NCBI GenBank assembly: GCA_002371265.1
Contig: DFGT01000024.1
Location: 124,001 to 188,000, forward strand
Source of the DNA: Bacteroidales bacterium UBA3743
Lineage (GTDB): Bacteria > Bacteroidota > Bacteroidia > Bacteroidales > Paludibacteraceae
Reading direction: 5' to 3'
Length of the DNA: 64,000 bases
Within the stretch, counting starts at the first letter, position 1; each line of letters opens with the position of its first letter. The position numbers were made by a program, and so were the translations under genes. Below are positions 17,007 to 26,620 of this stretch, piece by piece. The notes under the pieces were generated by a model. The model was not told the DNA's origin, ran no database searches, and saw only the letters and a list, made by a program, of their open reading frames with translations.

Positions 17007-17039
17007 GGAGACGGTGCTAGCATCGTCTCCTTTTTTTTT
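17007..17039 (+). terminator. Rho-independent terminator after flotillin gene
   Basis: GGAGACG (17007-17013) and CGTCTCC (17024-17030) form the stem, extended inward through GTGC/GCAT, followed by nine T residues. Confidence 0.93.
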
Positions 17040-17093
17040 GCAATTAAATTATTTTTTACTACTTTTACGACAAATTCGAAAACATATTTCACT

Positions 17094-18221
17094 ATGGCAA
17101 ATTTTGTGACGTTAGCAAGGCATACTGAATTAAAAGCCCAAACGCTGGTACACATTCTAAAAGCGAACGGCATAGACGCTTTTACAGAAGAGGTGAATCA
17201 GTTTTTCCCTTCACTCACTGCTCATTATAAAGTGAGGATTGCCGAAGCTGACCTGCCAAAAGCCTTATCCATCGTTGATAACATAGATCTGGAGAACGAA
17301 GAGCAAGTGTCAAATGCGGAAATTCAAAACAGAAAAGTCATTCTTCTTCCGTTCGACTATACTCCAACATCTGAAAAAGCATTTCCTTTAGCCTTTTCTT
17401 GGGCAAAAGCCATAGGTGCGGAAATCGAAATGCTTAACGTATACTCTGCAGATGAGACTGAGCACTACTCTATACTCAACCGTATGATCGACTTCGACAA
17501 AGAGGCTCTTCGTGAACGCGTGGAAAGAGCCCATTCTGAAGCCAAGCAACGTGCGGAAAAATATCAGGAGACTATACAACAACGAATTGACTCAGGAGAA
17601 CTTGCCAATATAAAATTCAAATGCACGGCATTGGAAGGTGTGCCAGAAGAACAGATAATCATGTATTCTGAAATTCTAAAGCCTGAGATGATCATAATGT
17701 CGACCAGAGAAAGATGCAAAAAAGAGGTTGACATGATCGGAAGCGTCAGCGCTGAAGTGGCAGAAGGAGCTCCTATTCCAGTGTTTGTGGTGCCTGAAAA
17801 TATAGATTTCAACAGTGTCGACATGGTGAAAAACATCATGTTTATCACTAATTTCGACGACCGTGACCTAATCGCATTCTCAAAAATGATGGCACGTCTG
17901 TCGTTTAAGGAAATAGAAATCAACCTTGTACACTTCCGTGAATCCGGCACAAAAGAGACATGGAATGAAATCAAGCTGAACGGAATCAAAAGCTATTTCG
18001 CAGAACATTACCCAACTGCGAAAGCCGACACTGCCATTCTCGACGGTGCAAACCCGACCCAAAGTATACGAGATTATATGGCGGAAAAGAATATTTCTGT
18101 ACTGTCGATGACAACTCACAGAGGCAAACTGATTTCTCGTATTTTCAACACAGGAGAAACTGGAATAACAAGAAGATTTGTATTCGAGGGCGACTTCCCT
18201 ACTCTAATATTCCATGCGTAG
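17094..18221 (+). CDS. Universal stress protein with N-terminal DUF2007-like domain
   Basis: 375 residues. The first ~65 (FVTLARHTELKAQTLVHILKANGIDAF) resemble DUF2007, a small putative signal-transducing domain. Two universal stress protein (USP) segments follow, the first from about residue 82 (RKVILLPFDYTPTSEKAF), the second from about 245 (MVKNIMFITNFDDRDLIAF). The first has a Ser-Thr-rich MSTRERCKKEVDMIGSVS segment where ATP-binding USPs have their Gly-rich loop, but a canonical GxxGxxxx(G/S) is not clear. The role is probably stress-linked; ligand and trigger are unknown. It is transcribed from just after the flotillin terminator. Confidence 0.85.
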   Translation: MANFVTLARHTELKAQTLVHILKANGIDAFTEEVNQFFPSLTAHYKVRIAEADLPKALSIVDNIDLENEEQVSNAEIQNRKVILLPFDYTPTSEKAFPLAFSWAKAIGAEIEMLNVYSADETEHYSILNRMIDFDKEALRERVERAHSEAKQRAEKYQETIQQRIDSGELANIKFKCTALEGVPEEQIIMYSEILKPEMIIMSTRERCKKEVDMIGSVSAEVAEGAPIPVFVVPENIDFNSVDMVKNIMFITNFDDRDLIAFSKMMARLSFKEIEINLVHFRESGTKETWNEIKLNGIKSYFAEHYPTAKADTAILDGANPTQSIRDYMAEKNISVLSMTTHRGKLISRIFNTGETGITRRFVFEGDFPTLIFHA

Positions 18222-18253
18222 TTGGAAAACAAATTAATTTCTACGCTCAATAA

Positions 18254-19288
18254 ATGAGGACTAACAAAATGAGATTCAAAATACTAGCTGGTGGAGCAAC
18301 TTTGGCAATGGCGTTGCTTTGCTCACAATGTATGATTGCCGACAACAACGACGACAACATCAAGTCTGGTGCATCATGTGCAGTGGATCCTTCACAGATA
18401 TACATTGCACCGTCTATACCACAAAACATAGAATTTTGTGGCGAAAAATTGGAATTGAAAAATTATTATATGCGTGAGAGGTTCGACCGTGAACTATTGA
18501 GTTTCAGCTATTTCCATTCAAGCATATTCTTAATGATCAAGCGTGCCAACCGCTATTTTCCAATTCTGGAGAAGATTCTGAAAGAGGAAGGTATTCCTGA
18601 CGATTTCAAATATTTGGCGGTTATTGAAAGTTGTTTGGACCAACGTGCATTGTCTCCTACAAAAGCAGCCGGAATATGGCAGATCATGGAGCAGACAGGC
18701 AAAGAAGCTGGGCTTGTCATCACTCCTGACGTGGATGAACGCTACAACCTCGAAAAAGCCACACGCGCAGCATGCCGACACCTGAAAGCCTCATACGACG
18801 CGACAGGAAGCTGGACACTTGCAGCAGCGTCGTACAACACTGGCAGAGCAAGAGTGATGCGACAGATTGAAGCTCAGCAAACAAGAAACTTCTTCGATAT
18901 GCAGTTTAGCGAAGAGACAAACAGATACGTCTATCGTATTTTGCTGGCAAAATATGTGTTGGAAGACCCATCACGTGTAGGATTCTATCTGACTCAAAAC
19001 GAATTATATTTCCCAGTGGAGACCTTTGCAGTGCAGGTAGACACCGCCATTCCAAATCTGACTGAGTTTGCTAAGTCGTATGGATTGACACTCCAGATAC
19101 TCAAAGACAGCAATGCATGGATGAGAGACAACAGTCTGAAAAGACATCCCGGCAAAACATTCACAATCAACGTTCCGAAAAAGGAATGTATCAATCTGCC
19201 TCCGTCTCAACTACCAGTGCACAACCAGAAATGGATACAATGTGTGCCTGCTCATTTACAAAATGTGGGGACAAAATATACAGAATAA
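18254..19288 (+). CDS. Lytic transglycosylase lipoprotein
   Basis: 344 residues with a lipoprotein signal (lipobox LCSQC, Cys26; or Cys21 if Met6 is the start). The SLT domain has catalytic Glu125 in LAVIESCLDQ, the SPTKAAGIWQIM motif (134-145) and AASYNTG (191-197), as in MltD/Slt-type enzymes. These cut peptidoglycan to 1,6-anhydromuropeptides during wall growth. No LysM repeats are seen, although the C-terminal 80 residues (NLTEFAKSYGLTLQILKDSNAWM) resemble a weak LysM-like peptidoglycan-binding region. It lies 32 bp after the stress protein gene. Confidence 0.92.
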   Translation: MRTNKMRFKILAGGATLAMALLCSQCMIADNNDDNIKSGASCAVDPSQIYIAPSIPQNIEFCGEKLELKNYYMRERFDRELLSFSYFHSSIFLMIKRANRYFPILEKILKEEGIPDDFKYLAVIESCLDQRALSPTKAAGIWQIMEQTGKEAGLVITPDVDERYNLEKATRAACRHLKASYDATGSWTLAAASYNTGRARVMRQIEAQQTRNFFDMQFSEETNRYVYRILLAKYVLEDPSRVGFYLTQNELYFPVETFAVQVDTAIPNLTEFAKSYGLTLQILKDSNAWMRDNSLKRHPGKTFTINVPKKECINLPPSQLPVHNQKWIQCVPAHLQNVGTKYTE

Positions 19289-19320
19289 ACATAAGTGTTT
19301 ATTTTCAATAATATGGCATT

Positions 19321-19764
19321 ATGGTTTTAGACAAATTATCTGAAGCATTAAAATACTATTCGCTTCATCCAAAATTCAAAATTGCTTTTGAATATATATT
19401 CTCTCACGACTTCAAATCCATCCCAGGTGGCAGCAAGATTGTAGTCGACGACGATGTCATCATCAATGTGGATGAGCCTACACTTCGAGCCAAAGAAGAG
19501 GCTTTGCCTGAAGCCCACTACAAACATATTGACATCCAGGTGCCAATCGTAGGAGAAGAAACTTGTGGATTTATTCCACGCTCTGAATGCCACACCGTCG
19601 ACAGACAGGATGCCGAAAAAGATTACCTTATATACAAAGAGATGCCGACGGGATATTTCCGTCTGACTCCCGAGGATTTCGTCATTTTCTTTCCTTCCGA
19701 CGGACATGCTCCAATTATCGGAAGCGGTTACGAGAAAAAAATAGTAGTGAAAATCAGATTATAG
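19321..19764 (+). CDS. YhcH/YjgK/YiaL family protein
   Basis: 147 residues of the DUF386 (YhcH/beta-galactosidase beta-subunit) family, with HYKHIDIQVPIVGEE and the C-terminal FRLTPEDFVIFFPSDGHAP and KKIVVKIRL motifs. Members fold as cupin-like barrels and often sit in sialic acid or sugar operons, where the exact reaction is unsettled. Here the neighbours are a lytic transglycosylase and glgB, so cell wall or glycan sugar metabolism is plausible. Confidence 0.9.
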   Translation: MVLDKLSEALKYYSLHPKFKIAFEYIFSHDFKSIPGGSKIVVDDDVIINVDEPTLRAKEEALPEAHYKHIDIQVPIVGEETCGFIPRSECHTVDRQDAEKDYLIYKEMPTGYFRLTPEDFVIFFPSDGHAPIIGSGYEKKIVVKIRL

Positions 19765-19833
19765 GAGAACTATTTGTTTTCTATGCAATTATTCTGTAGA
19801 TTCGTTGTGTAAAACTAATAAGTAGGATAAATT

Positions 19834-21843
19834 ATGGATATGCTAAACTTGGTGAAATATGATCAGCAGCTCAAGCCTTTTGAGAATGCTCTTGTGGGTA
19901 GATATAAGCATTTTTTGTGGAAAGAATCACAACTGGTCGGAGACAAAGAAAATCTTGCCGACTTCGCATCCGGTCATCTATACTTTGGACTACACAAAAT
20001 CGGCAAAAAATGGGTTTTGCGTGAGTGGGCTCCAAATGCCACAGCTATCTATATCATCGGCGACTTCAATAACTGGAAGGAAGACGATGCCTATTTATTG
20101 AAACGTAAGGACAACGGAATCTGGGAGATTGAGCTTCCTGAATCCGCAATGAAACATAAGGATCTATACAAACTCAAAATTCACTGGAATGGCGGAGAAG
20201 GAGAACGTATTCCGGCTTGGTGCAGACGTGTGGTGCAGGACGATAACACAAAAATTTTCTCTGCACAGGTTTGGGCTCCTGAAAAGCCATACAAATTCAA
20301 AATCAAACAGTTCAAGCCAAACGTTTCTCCTCTACTGATCTACGAATGCCACATCGGAATGAGTGGTGAGGAGGAGAAAGTGACATCATACACGGAATTT
20401 CGCGAGAAAATTCTCCCACGCATTGTAGCAGACGGATACAACTGCATTCAGATCATGGCAATACAGGAGCATCCATACTACGGTTCTTTCGGCTACCATG
20501 TGTCGAGCCTATTCGCACCGTCTTCTCGATTCGGAACTCCTGAAGAGCTAAAAGAGCTGATAGATGAAGCCCACAAACAAGGTTTGGCTGTCATCATGGA
20601 CATTGTCCACTCACACGCAGTCAAGAATCAGGTAGAAGGTCTTGGATTGTTCGACGGTACACCATACCAATATTTCCACGACGGATACCGCAGAGAACAT
20701 CCACAGTGGGATTCACTTTGCTATAATTATGAAAAGCCAGAAGTGCTTCACTTCTTGCTTTCAAACTGCAAATATTGGCTGGACGAATTCAAATTCGACG
20801 GATTCCGCTTCGACGGAGTCAGTTCGATGCTGTTCCTCGACCATGCCATGGGCAACGTCTTCGGAGATTATGGCAATTATTTCAATGGAAATCAGGATGG
20901 CGACGCGATTTGCTACCTCACTTTGGCAAACAAACTGATCCATCAGGTGCATCCTTACGCCATCACTATCGCTGAGGAGGTGAGCGGAATGCCGGGTGTG
21001 GCAGCTAAGATTGAAGACGGAGGTATGGGATTCGACTACCGTCTTGCCATGGGAATTCCAGATTTCTGGATCAAGATGATCAAGGAGGTCAAAGACGAGG
21101 ATTGGAAACCGGGACATATTCTTTGGGTCCTCACCAACCATAGAGCGGAAGAAAAGACCATCAACTACGCAGAGAGTCACGATCAGGCACTTGTGGGCGA
21201 CAAAACGATAATTTTCCGTCTTGCAGACGCCGACATGTATTGGCACATGTCGAATTTGTACGACAGCTCATATATGGTAGACCGTGCTATCGCTCTCCAC
21301 AAGATGATCCGCATGATCACATTGGCGTCGATCAACGGAGGATACCTCAACTTCATGGGCAATGAATTCGGTCATCCTGAATGGATTGATTTTCCACGTG
21401 AAGGAAACGGATGGTCATATAAATACGCTCGTCGCCAATGGCATTTGGTGGACGATCCAAATTTGAAATACAAATATTTGGGAGACTGGGACAAAGCGAT
21501 AATCAACCTTGTCAAAAGCGTTCACAAATTCAACACGATGCCAATCGAAGTGCTTTGGGACAAAAGTGATGACCAGGTGCTTGCATTCCGCAGAGATGAT
21601 CTAGTGTTCGTATTCAATTTCCATCCATACAAATCGTTTACAGACTACGGTATTCTTGCTCCAGCAGGCAAATACAACATGGTATTGTCGTCTGATTCAA
21701 AAAAATTTGGTGGATTTGGTCAAGTCGACGAGACTCAGGAACACTTCACAATGGAGGACACGAACCATACGTCAGCAGGCAAAGAGTGGTTGAAACTATA
21801 CATTCCCGCACGTTCTTGTATGGTGTTAAAATTAGACAGATAA
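19834..21843 (+). CDS. glgB: 1,4-alpha-glucan branching enzyme (GH13)
   Basis: 669 residues. An N-terminal CBM48 region (about 50-150, with LREWAPNATAIYIIGDFNNW) precedes a GH13 barrel containing MDIVHSHAVKN (255-265), FDGFRFDGVSS with nucleophile Asp327, TIAEEVSGMPG with acid/base Glu381, and ESHDQALVGDKT with the third catalytic Asp. The FDGVSSMLF pattern is that of subfamily GH13_8, known from eukaryotes and Bacteroidota. It makes alpha-1,6 branches in glycogen. No glgA, glgC or glgP lies in the window. Confidence 0.95.
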   Translation: MDMLNLVKYDQQLKPFENALVGRYKHFLWKESQLVGDKENLADFASGHLYFGLHKIGKKWVLREWAPNATAIYIIGDFNNWKEDDAYLLKRKDNGIWEIELPESAMKHKDLYKLKIHWNGGEGERIPAWCRRVVQDDNTKIFSAQVWAPEKPYKFKIKQFKPNVSPLLIYECHIGMSGEEEKVTSYTEFREKILPRIVADGYNCIQIMAIQEHPYYGSFGYHVSSLFAPSSRFGTPEELKELIDEAHKQGLAVIMDIVHSHAVKNQVEGLGLFDGTPYQYFHDGYRREHPQWDSLCYNYEKPEVLHFLLSNCKYWLDEFKFDGFRFDGVSSMLFLDHAMGNVFGDYGNYFNGNQDGDAICYLTLANKLIHQVHPYAITIAEEVSGMPGVAAKIEDGGMGFDYRLAMGIPDFWIKMIKEVKDEDWKPGHILWVLTNHRAEEKTINYAESHDQALVGDKTIIFRLADADMYWHMSNLYDSSYMVDRAIALHKMIRMITLASINGGYLNFMGNEFGHPEWIDFPREGNGWSYKYARRQWHLVDDPNLKYKYLGDWDKAIINLVKSVHKFNTMPIEVLWDKSDDQVLAFRRDDLVFVFNFHPYKSFTDYGILAPAGKYNMVLSSDSKKFGGFGQVDETQEHFTMEDTNHTSAGKEWLKLYIPARSCMVLKLDR

Positions 21844-21846
21844 AAA

Positions 21847-23220
21847 GTGGAAAACATAAAGTTGCCCGACGATTTCATTGCAGATTTGCATGAGTATTTG
21901 CCAGCCGAACATCAGCAATTGATTGATGCGTTGGCTACAGAGCCAGTGTCAAGCATACGTTTGAACAGACGCAAAATCGACATCGAATGCTCCTTAGAGA
22001 AGGTCAAATGGTGTGAAGACGGCTATTACATCAACGACCGTCCAACATTCACCATGGATCCCCTATTCCACGCAGGAGCCTACTATGTACAGGAAGCAAG
22101 TTCAATGGCTGTGGAGCAAGTGTTCAGGCAGTATATGAAAGAAGTCGAAAGTCCGGTGGTGCTTGATCTTTGCGCATCGCCAGGAGGAAAGACAACACAC
22201 TTGGCATCTCTGCTTGATGGAGAAGGATTTCTGTTGAGCAATGAAGTTGTCAAGACACGCACGAAGACATTGTGTGAAAACGTCGCGAAATGGGGATTCG
22301 CCAACACAGCGGTATGCTCAGTCATGCCATCATCATTCACTGATTTGACAGGACTGTTTGACCTGATTCTAGTAGACGCCCCATGCTCTGGAGAAGGAAT
22401 GTTCAGAAAAGACGAAGTGGCTGTTGCGGAATGGAGTCGTGACAATGTTAAAATGTGTGCGGAAAGACAACGGACAATTCTCAAAGACGTGTTTCCAGCT
22501 CTAAAAGAAGACGGAATACTTATCTATAGCACCTGCACATTCAATCCGCACGAGGATGATGAAAATGCACAGTGGATTGCAGATGAACTTGGAGCGGAAA
22601 TGTTAGAGATTGATTTTCCAGCAGACAGCGGAGTGACAAAAGACAAATGTGGCTATCATTTCTATCCACATAAGACCAAAGGCGAGGGATTCTACATTGC
22701 CGCATTCCGCAAGAATCAGCAGGAAGACGAGATTTCAATCCGAACAAAACAGGATAAGAAAAAAGGCAACAAAGGGAACACCAGCCAACCCACTCCAGCT
22801 GAAGTGATGAAATGGATCGACGACCCGTCAATCACAGTGACCGACGGCATAGCCTACCCTACCGAATTTGAGCAGCTGATACAGTTTTTCAATCAAAACC
22901 TACGTCTTCTTCAATATGGCATTCCCGTCTACATTCAAAAAGGAAAAGACGTAATTCCACAACACAATCTTGCGATCAGCAACATTGTGAATAAAGAATT
23001 CTTTGAAAAAGAGGAAGTCGATTGGGAAAGAGCTATTGCTTTCCTGAGAAAAGACAATATTGAAGTAGAAAACAACAAGAAAGGATGGTTGATGCTGACA
23101 TACAAAAATGTGCCGATCGGATTCGTCAAGAATCTTGGCGACCGCACCAACAATCTTTATCCACAGAACTGGAGGATTCTGATGTCGGCAGACAAAAGCC
23201 GATACAAAGAGATATTCTGA
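21847..23220 (+). CDS. rsmF: RNA cytosine-5 methyltransferase, RsmF/NSUN type
   Basis: 457 residues from a GTG three bases after the glgB stop. The SAM-binding motif DLCASPGGKT spans 107-116; PCSGEGMF has Cys180 and YSTCTF has Cys230, the two cysteines of the m5C-RNA methyltransferase mechanism. The C-terminal part (about 300-457) is long and has a PUA-like/RsmF C-terminal character. Its target is probably 16S rRNA; assignment to RsmF rather than another NOL1/NOP2/Sun member rests on the C-terminal extension. Confidence 0.9.
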   Translation: MENIKLPDDFIADLHEYLPAEHQQLIDALATEPVSSIRLNRRKIDIECSLEKVKWCEDGYYINDRPTFTMDPLFHAGAYYVQEASSMAVEQVFRQYMKEVESPVVLDLCASPGGKTTHLASLLDGEGFLLSNEVVKTRTKTLCENVAKWGFANTAVCSVMPSSFTDLTGLFDLILVDAPCSGEGMFRKDEVAVAEWSRDNVKMCAERQRTILKDVFPALKEDGILIYSTCTFNPHEDDENAQWIADELGAEMLEIDFPADSGVTKDKCGYHFYPHKTKGEGFYIAAFRKNQQEDEISIRTKQDKKKGNKGNTSQPTPAEVMKWIDDPSITVTDGIAYPTEFEQLIQFFNQNLRLLQYGIPVYIQKGKDVIPQHNLAISNIVNKEFFEKEEVDWERAIAFLRKDNIEVENNKKGWLMLTYKNVPIGFVKNLGDRTNNLYPQNWRILMSADKSRYKEIF

Positions 23221-23242
23221 CAATCGATATTTTTGATTAACA

Positions 23243-24001
23243 ATGAGATTGACGTTTTTAGGAACAGGCACATCAACAGGAGTGCCAGTGATAGGATGCA
23301 AATGCAAAGTATGCCAGTCAAGCGACATACGAGACAAACGTATGCGTGCGAGTGTGTTTTTGGAAGTGGATGACAAAAACATTCTGATTGACTGCGGGCC
23401 TGATTTCCGTGCCCAAATGCTGTTTCACGACATCGACCAAATAGACACCATCCTACTCACACACAAACATATCGACCACATCGGAGGCATAGATGACCTA
23501 CGTCCACTTGGAAGCAAGAAAATTTATCTCGACAAACAGACAGAAGATGCTGTAAGACAAATGTATGGATACTGTTTTGCAGAAAACCCATATCCAGGAG
23601 TGCCGTCACTCAGCCTTGAAAAAATCAGCTATGAACCATTCAAAATCTGCGATGGCACAATCGAAGTGATTCCGATCAGAGTGATGCACGGGAAAATGGA
23701 GATCATGGGTTATAGAATCGGCAATTTTGCCTACATAACAGACGTATCATCACTTGCAGACGATGCCGAATATGAAAAGCTCAAAGGATTGGAAGTTGTA
23801 GTGTTGGGATGTCTGCGTATGACAGAACATCATTCTCACCAAAAATTCCAAGAGGCGATGGAAATGGCAAAAAGAATCAATGCGAAACAGACATTCTTCA
23901 CACACATGTGCCACCACATCGGTCTGCATTCGGAGATAGAAGACCTCGTACCGGAAAACATTATGTTTGCCTACGACGGATTATCCATAGCATTTGAATA
24001 A
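23243..24001 (+). CDS. PhnP-like MBL-fold phosphodiesterase
   Basis: 252-residue MBL-fold protein. GTGTSTGVPVIGCKCKVC (7-24) carries three Cys that with a later His resemble the structural Zn site of PhnP. HKHIDH at 74-79 (H74, H76, D78, H79) and ITDVSSLADD complete the metal centre, and TFFTHMCHHIGLHSE is near the C-terminus. PhnP acts on cyclic phosphodiesters, but many homologs in genomes without phosphonate genes have an unknown substrate. No phn genes are visible here. Confidence 0.9.
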   Translation: MRLTFLGTGTSTGVPVIGCKCKVCQSSDIRDKRMRASVFLEVDDKNILIDCGPDFRAQMLFHDIDQIDTILLTHKHIDHIGGIDDLRPLGSKKIYLDKQTEDAVRQMYGYCFAENPYPGVPSLSLEKISYEPFKICDGTIEVIPIRVMHGKMEIMGYRIGNFAYITDVSSLADDAEYEKLKGLEVVVLGCLRMTEHHSHQKFQEAMEMAKRINAKQTFFTHMCHHIGLHSEIEDLVPENIMFAYDGLSIAFE

Positions 24002-24025
24002 AATATCAGTCCTTAAAACTCACCC

Positions 24026-24874
24026 ATGAAAATATTCACACAAATACACGATTTCTGCGTACGAGTAACGAGCAGTAAAATCTTCAAAAACACGATTGTG
24101 CTTATAATTCTGATAAACTCAATCGTGCTAGGATTGATCACCAGCGAAGCCATATATGCTAAATTCGGAGAATTATTAGAATTTATTCTATCTGCATGTG
24201 TAGTCATCTTCACGGTGGAAATAACATTGAGAATCATCGCTAAAGGCTGGAGATTCTTTCTCAACGGATGGAACATCTTCGACTTTTTGCTTATCACAAT
24301 GGCGTTGATGCCAGAAACAGGAGCCGCCATCACATTCCGTGTTTTCAGGGTACTGAGAGCGCTGAGAATGGTGTCGTCGATGAAAAAGTTGCGACACATT
24401 GTTTCTGCCATATTGGTATCCGCTCCACACGTATTCTGGGCAGCAGTGTTGGAGATGATCATATTTTATATTTTCGGAATTATGGGGCAAAACCTCTTCC
24501 ACGAGGCATTTCCTCAATGGTTTGGCACTCTTGGAGAGACAGTCTACACTCTGTTTCAAGTCACCACACTTGAAAGCTGGTCAATGGGTATAGCCAGACC
24601 TGTCATGAAAGTATATCCGTGGGCATGGTGCTATTTTGTGCCTTTTGTGATGATATCTTCATATATTGTACTAAATGTTGTAGTCGGAGTCGTTGTTAAC
24701 GCGACAAGCGATATTTCAGAAGACGACAACATTTCAATGAAAGATAAAATAAAAGCAAAAAAAGTCACCAATACAGAGCTTTCGGAACAAATCAACGAAT
24801 TAAAGGAGCATATTTTGCGACTGGAAGCAAAGCTAGAAGAAAACAAAAAAGACGAAAGTAAAATACAGAATTAA
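24026..24874 (+). CDS. Prokaryotic voltage-gated sodium channel (NavAb/NaChBac type)
   Basis: 282-residue single-domain six-segment channel. Membrane helices S1-S4 span about 20-120, with S4 arginines at 105, 108, 111 and 114 (every third residue). The pore loop carries the selectivity filter TLESWSM (181-187), identical to that of NavAb, and S6 follows (205-225). The C-terminus ends in an acidic neck and a coiled coil (about 250-275) typical of homotetramer assembly. It is predicted to conduct Na+ across the inner membrane. Neighbours do not explain its role. Confidence 0.95.
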   Translation: MKIFTQIHDFCVRVTSSKIFKNTIVLIILINSIVLGLITSEAIYAKFGELLEFILSACVVIFTVEITLRIIAKGWRFFLNGWNIFDFLLITMALMPETGAAITFRVFRVLRALRMVSSMKKLRHIVSAILVSAPHVFWAAVLEMIIFYIFGIMGQNLFHEAFPQWFGTLGETVYTLFQVTTLESWSMGIARPVMKVYPWAWCYFVPFVMISSYIVLNVVVGVVVNATSDISEDDNISMKDKIKAKKVTNTELSEQINELKEHILRLEAKLEENKKDESKIQN

Positions 24875-24886
24875 AAGAATATAAAT

Positions 24887-24917
24887 TTTGCCGTTAAGTC
24901 AGATAACATTAACTTTG
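24887..24917 (+). promoter_or_regulatory. Canonical promoter
   Basis: TTTG (24887-24890) and TAACTTTG (24910-24917) are separated by exactly 19 bp, a full match to the Bacteroidota vegetative promoter. Transcription would begin near 24924, giving a short leader for the gene at 24937. Confidence 0.85.
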
Positions 24918-24936
24918 CGACAAATACATTCACAAC

Positions 24937-25461
24937 ATGAAAAAAACAGTCTTCATGAAAACAAATTCACTGTACAATTATCAATTGAACCAGACCGACA
25001 CGTATATGATGTCGACTCTGTTTGTGATCGGCAATTTGATTATGCCACAGATTTGCCACTTTTTCGGCACAGGCCACGTATGGTTGCCAATCTACTTTTT
25101 CACTTTGATAGGAGCCTACAAATATGGTATGGCAGTAGGATTGCTCACAGCCATCTTCTCACCGTTGATCAACCATTTGATGTTTGGAATGCCGCCACTT
25201 GCTGTATTGCCATCAATATTCTGCAAATCCGTAGTGTTGGCTGTTGTGGCAGGACTGATAGCAGAAAAGACTAACAAAGTCACACTACTTACGCTTTTGG
25301 CAACCGTTTTGGCATATCAGGTGATAGGCACATTGGGTGAATTCGCATTGTTCCAGCATAATTTCTATGCGGCAATCATCGACTTCAGAATGGGAATTCC
25401 GGGAATGCTTTTGCAAGTATTCGGCGGATATCTGTTGCTGAAATACGTGTTAAACAAATAA
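24937..25461 (+). CDS. Membrane protein resembling an ECF transporter S component
   Basis: 174 residues with about five or six hydrophobic helices and the Gly-rich segments GAYKYGMAVGLLTAIFSPLINHLMFG and GTLGEFALFQHNFY. The size and topology resemble substrate-binding S components of ECF vitamin transporters. I cannot name the ligand, and no ECF ATPase or T subunit lies nearby. An alternative start is Met7 (24955). It has its own canonical promoter and precedes tatA. Confidence 0.7.
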   Translation: MKKTVFMKTNSLYNYQLNQTDTYMMSTLFVIGNLIMPQICHFFGTGHVWLPIYFFTLIGAYKYGMAVGLLTAIFSPLINHLMFGMPPLAVLPSIFCKSVVLAVVAGLIAEKTNKVTLLTLLATVLAYQVIGTLGEFALFQHNFYAAIIDFRMGIPGMLLQVFGGYLLLKYVLNK

Positions 25462-25471
25462 ATCTCAAGAT

Positions 25472-25678
25472 ATGTTGATGTCCAGCTTAAATTTTGTACT
25501 ACTTTTTCTTGGACTTGGAGGTTCAGAATTATTAGTGATCATGCTCGTCGTACTACTTTTGTTCGGCGGCAAAAAAATTCCTGAATTGATGCGTGGACTT
25601 GGAAAAGGAGTTCGCAGTTTCAAAGACGGAATGAAAGATGTCACTACTGACGACGAAAAGGAGAAAGAAGAAAAGTGA
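25472..25678 (+). CDS. tatA: Twin-arginine translocase subunit TatA/E
   Basis: 68 residues: one N-terminal membrane helix (about 6-31), the FGGKKIPEL motif at the start of the amphipathic helix, and a charged Asp/Glu/Lys tail. TatA forms the pore-type component that carries folded proteins across the inner membrane. Its 3' end overlaps the tatC start (GTGA). Confidence 0.93.
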   Translation: MLMSSLNFVLLFLGLGGSELLVIMLVVLLLFGGKKIPELMRGLGKGVRSFKDGMKDVTTDDEKEKEEK

Positions 25679-26433
25679 CAGATCAAGCGAAATCCTTTTG
25701 GGATCATTTAGACGAATTACGCACCTGCTTAATACGCATTATAATTGTCGTATTAGTGGGTGCGATTGTCGCATTTGCCATGAAGACGGAAGTGTTTTCC
25801 ATCGTTCTGGCGCCAACAAAATCTGATTTCATCACCTACAGATGGTTTTCTCAGTTTGGCGACATAGCCGATTTCAACCTCAACCTTATCAACACCCAGC
25901 TCACATCACAGTTTTCCGTACACATGCAAGTGAGCATAATAATCGGGATCATTTGCGTCAGCCCATACATACTCTACTCCATTTTTGCTTTTGTTTCACC
26001 GGCTTTGTATGAGAACGAGCGTAAATATGCCAGATTATTGGTAGTGGCGGGATATATCATGTTTATGATTGGCGTCGCATTATGCTATTTCCTGATATTT
26101 CCTCTGACCATACGATTCTTAGGAAATTATCAAGTCAGCGACGACGTTGCTAACATCATCACATTAAGTTCATATATCGACACATTGACGATGCTGACAC
26201 TGATGCTTGGAATAGTGTTTGAGTTGCCGATATTATGTATGTTGCTTGGCAAGATGGGCATTCTCACCGCAGATTTCATGAAAGAGTACCGTCGACATGC
26301 AATTGTAATTATTCTTATCGTCGCAGCCATAATCACCCCGACAACAGACGTGATGACCTTGATGCTGGTAACATTACCTATCTACCTTCTATATGAAATC
26401 AGCATCTTAGCTGTGAAGATGATAAACAAATAA
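25675..26433 (+). CDS. tatC: Twin-arginine translocase subunit TatC
   Basis: 252 residues from a GTG overlapping the tatA stop. The start FWDHLDELRTCLIRI is the conserved N-terminal TatC motif, and six hydrophobic helices follow with the FAFVSPALYENERKY cytosolic loop. TatC recognises twin-arginine signal peptides. No tatB-type gene is seen, so this is a minimal TatAC system. Confidence 0.95.
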   Translation: MTDQAKSFWDHLDELRTCLIRIIIVVLVGAIVAFAMKTEVFSIVLAPTKSDFITYRWFSQFGDIADFNLNLINTQLTSQFSVHMQVSIIIGIICVSPYILYSIFAFVSPALYENERKYARLLVVAGYIMFMIGVALCYFLIFPLTIRFLGNYQVSDDVANIITLSSYIDTLTMLTLMLGIVFELPILCMLLGKMGILTADFMKEYRRHAIVIILIVAAIITPTTDVMTLMLVTLPIYLLYEISILAVKMINK

Positions 26434-26560
26434 ATCCGAAAAAAAGGGAGATAAGGGTCAATGTGAATAAACATAAGACCATTATAAATCCTCATTTTTT
26501 ATGATTAACTATACATTGAATTCGCATTAATATATCTATGTATTTCTATAAAAAGCAACA

Positions 26561-26583
26561 AGGCAATCCAATAAGGACTGCCT
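26561..26583 (-). terminator. Weak terminator for the thioredoxin gene
   Basis: AGGCAATCC (26561-26569) and GGACTGCCT (26575-26583) form a 9-bp stem with one mismatch. On the minus strand it is followed by a T-rich run. Confidence 0.45.
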
Positions 26584-26620
26584 GTATATTGATTATCTTT
26601 TAATCAAAGCCAACCACATT

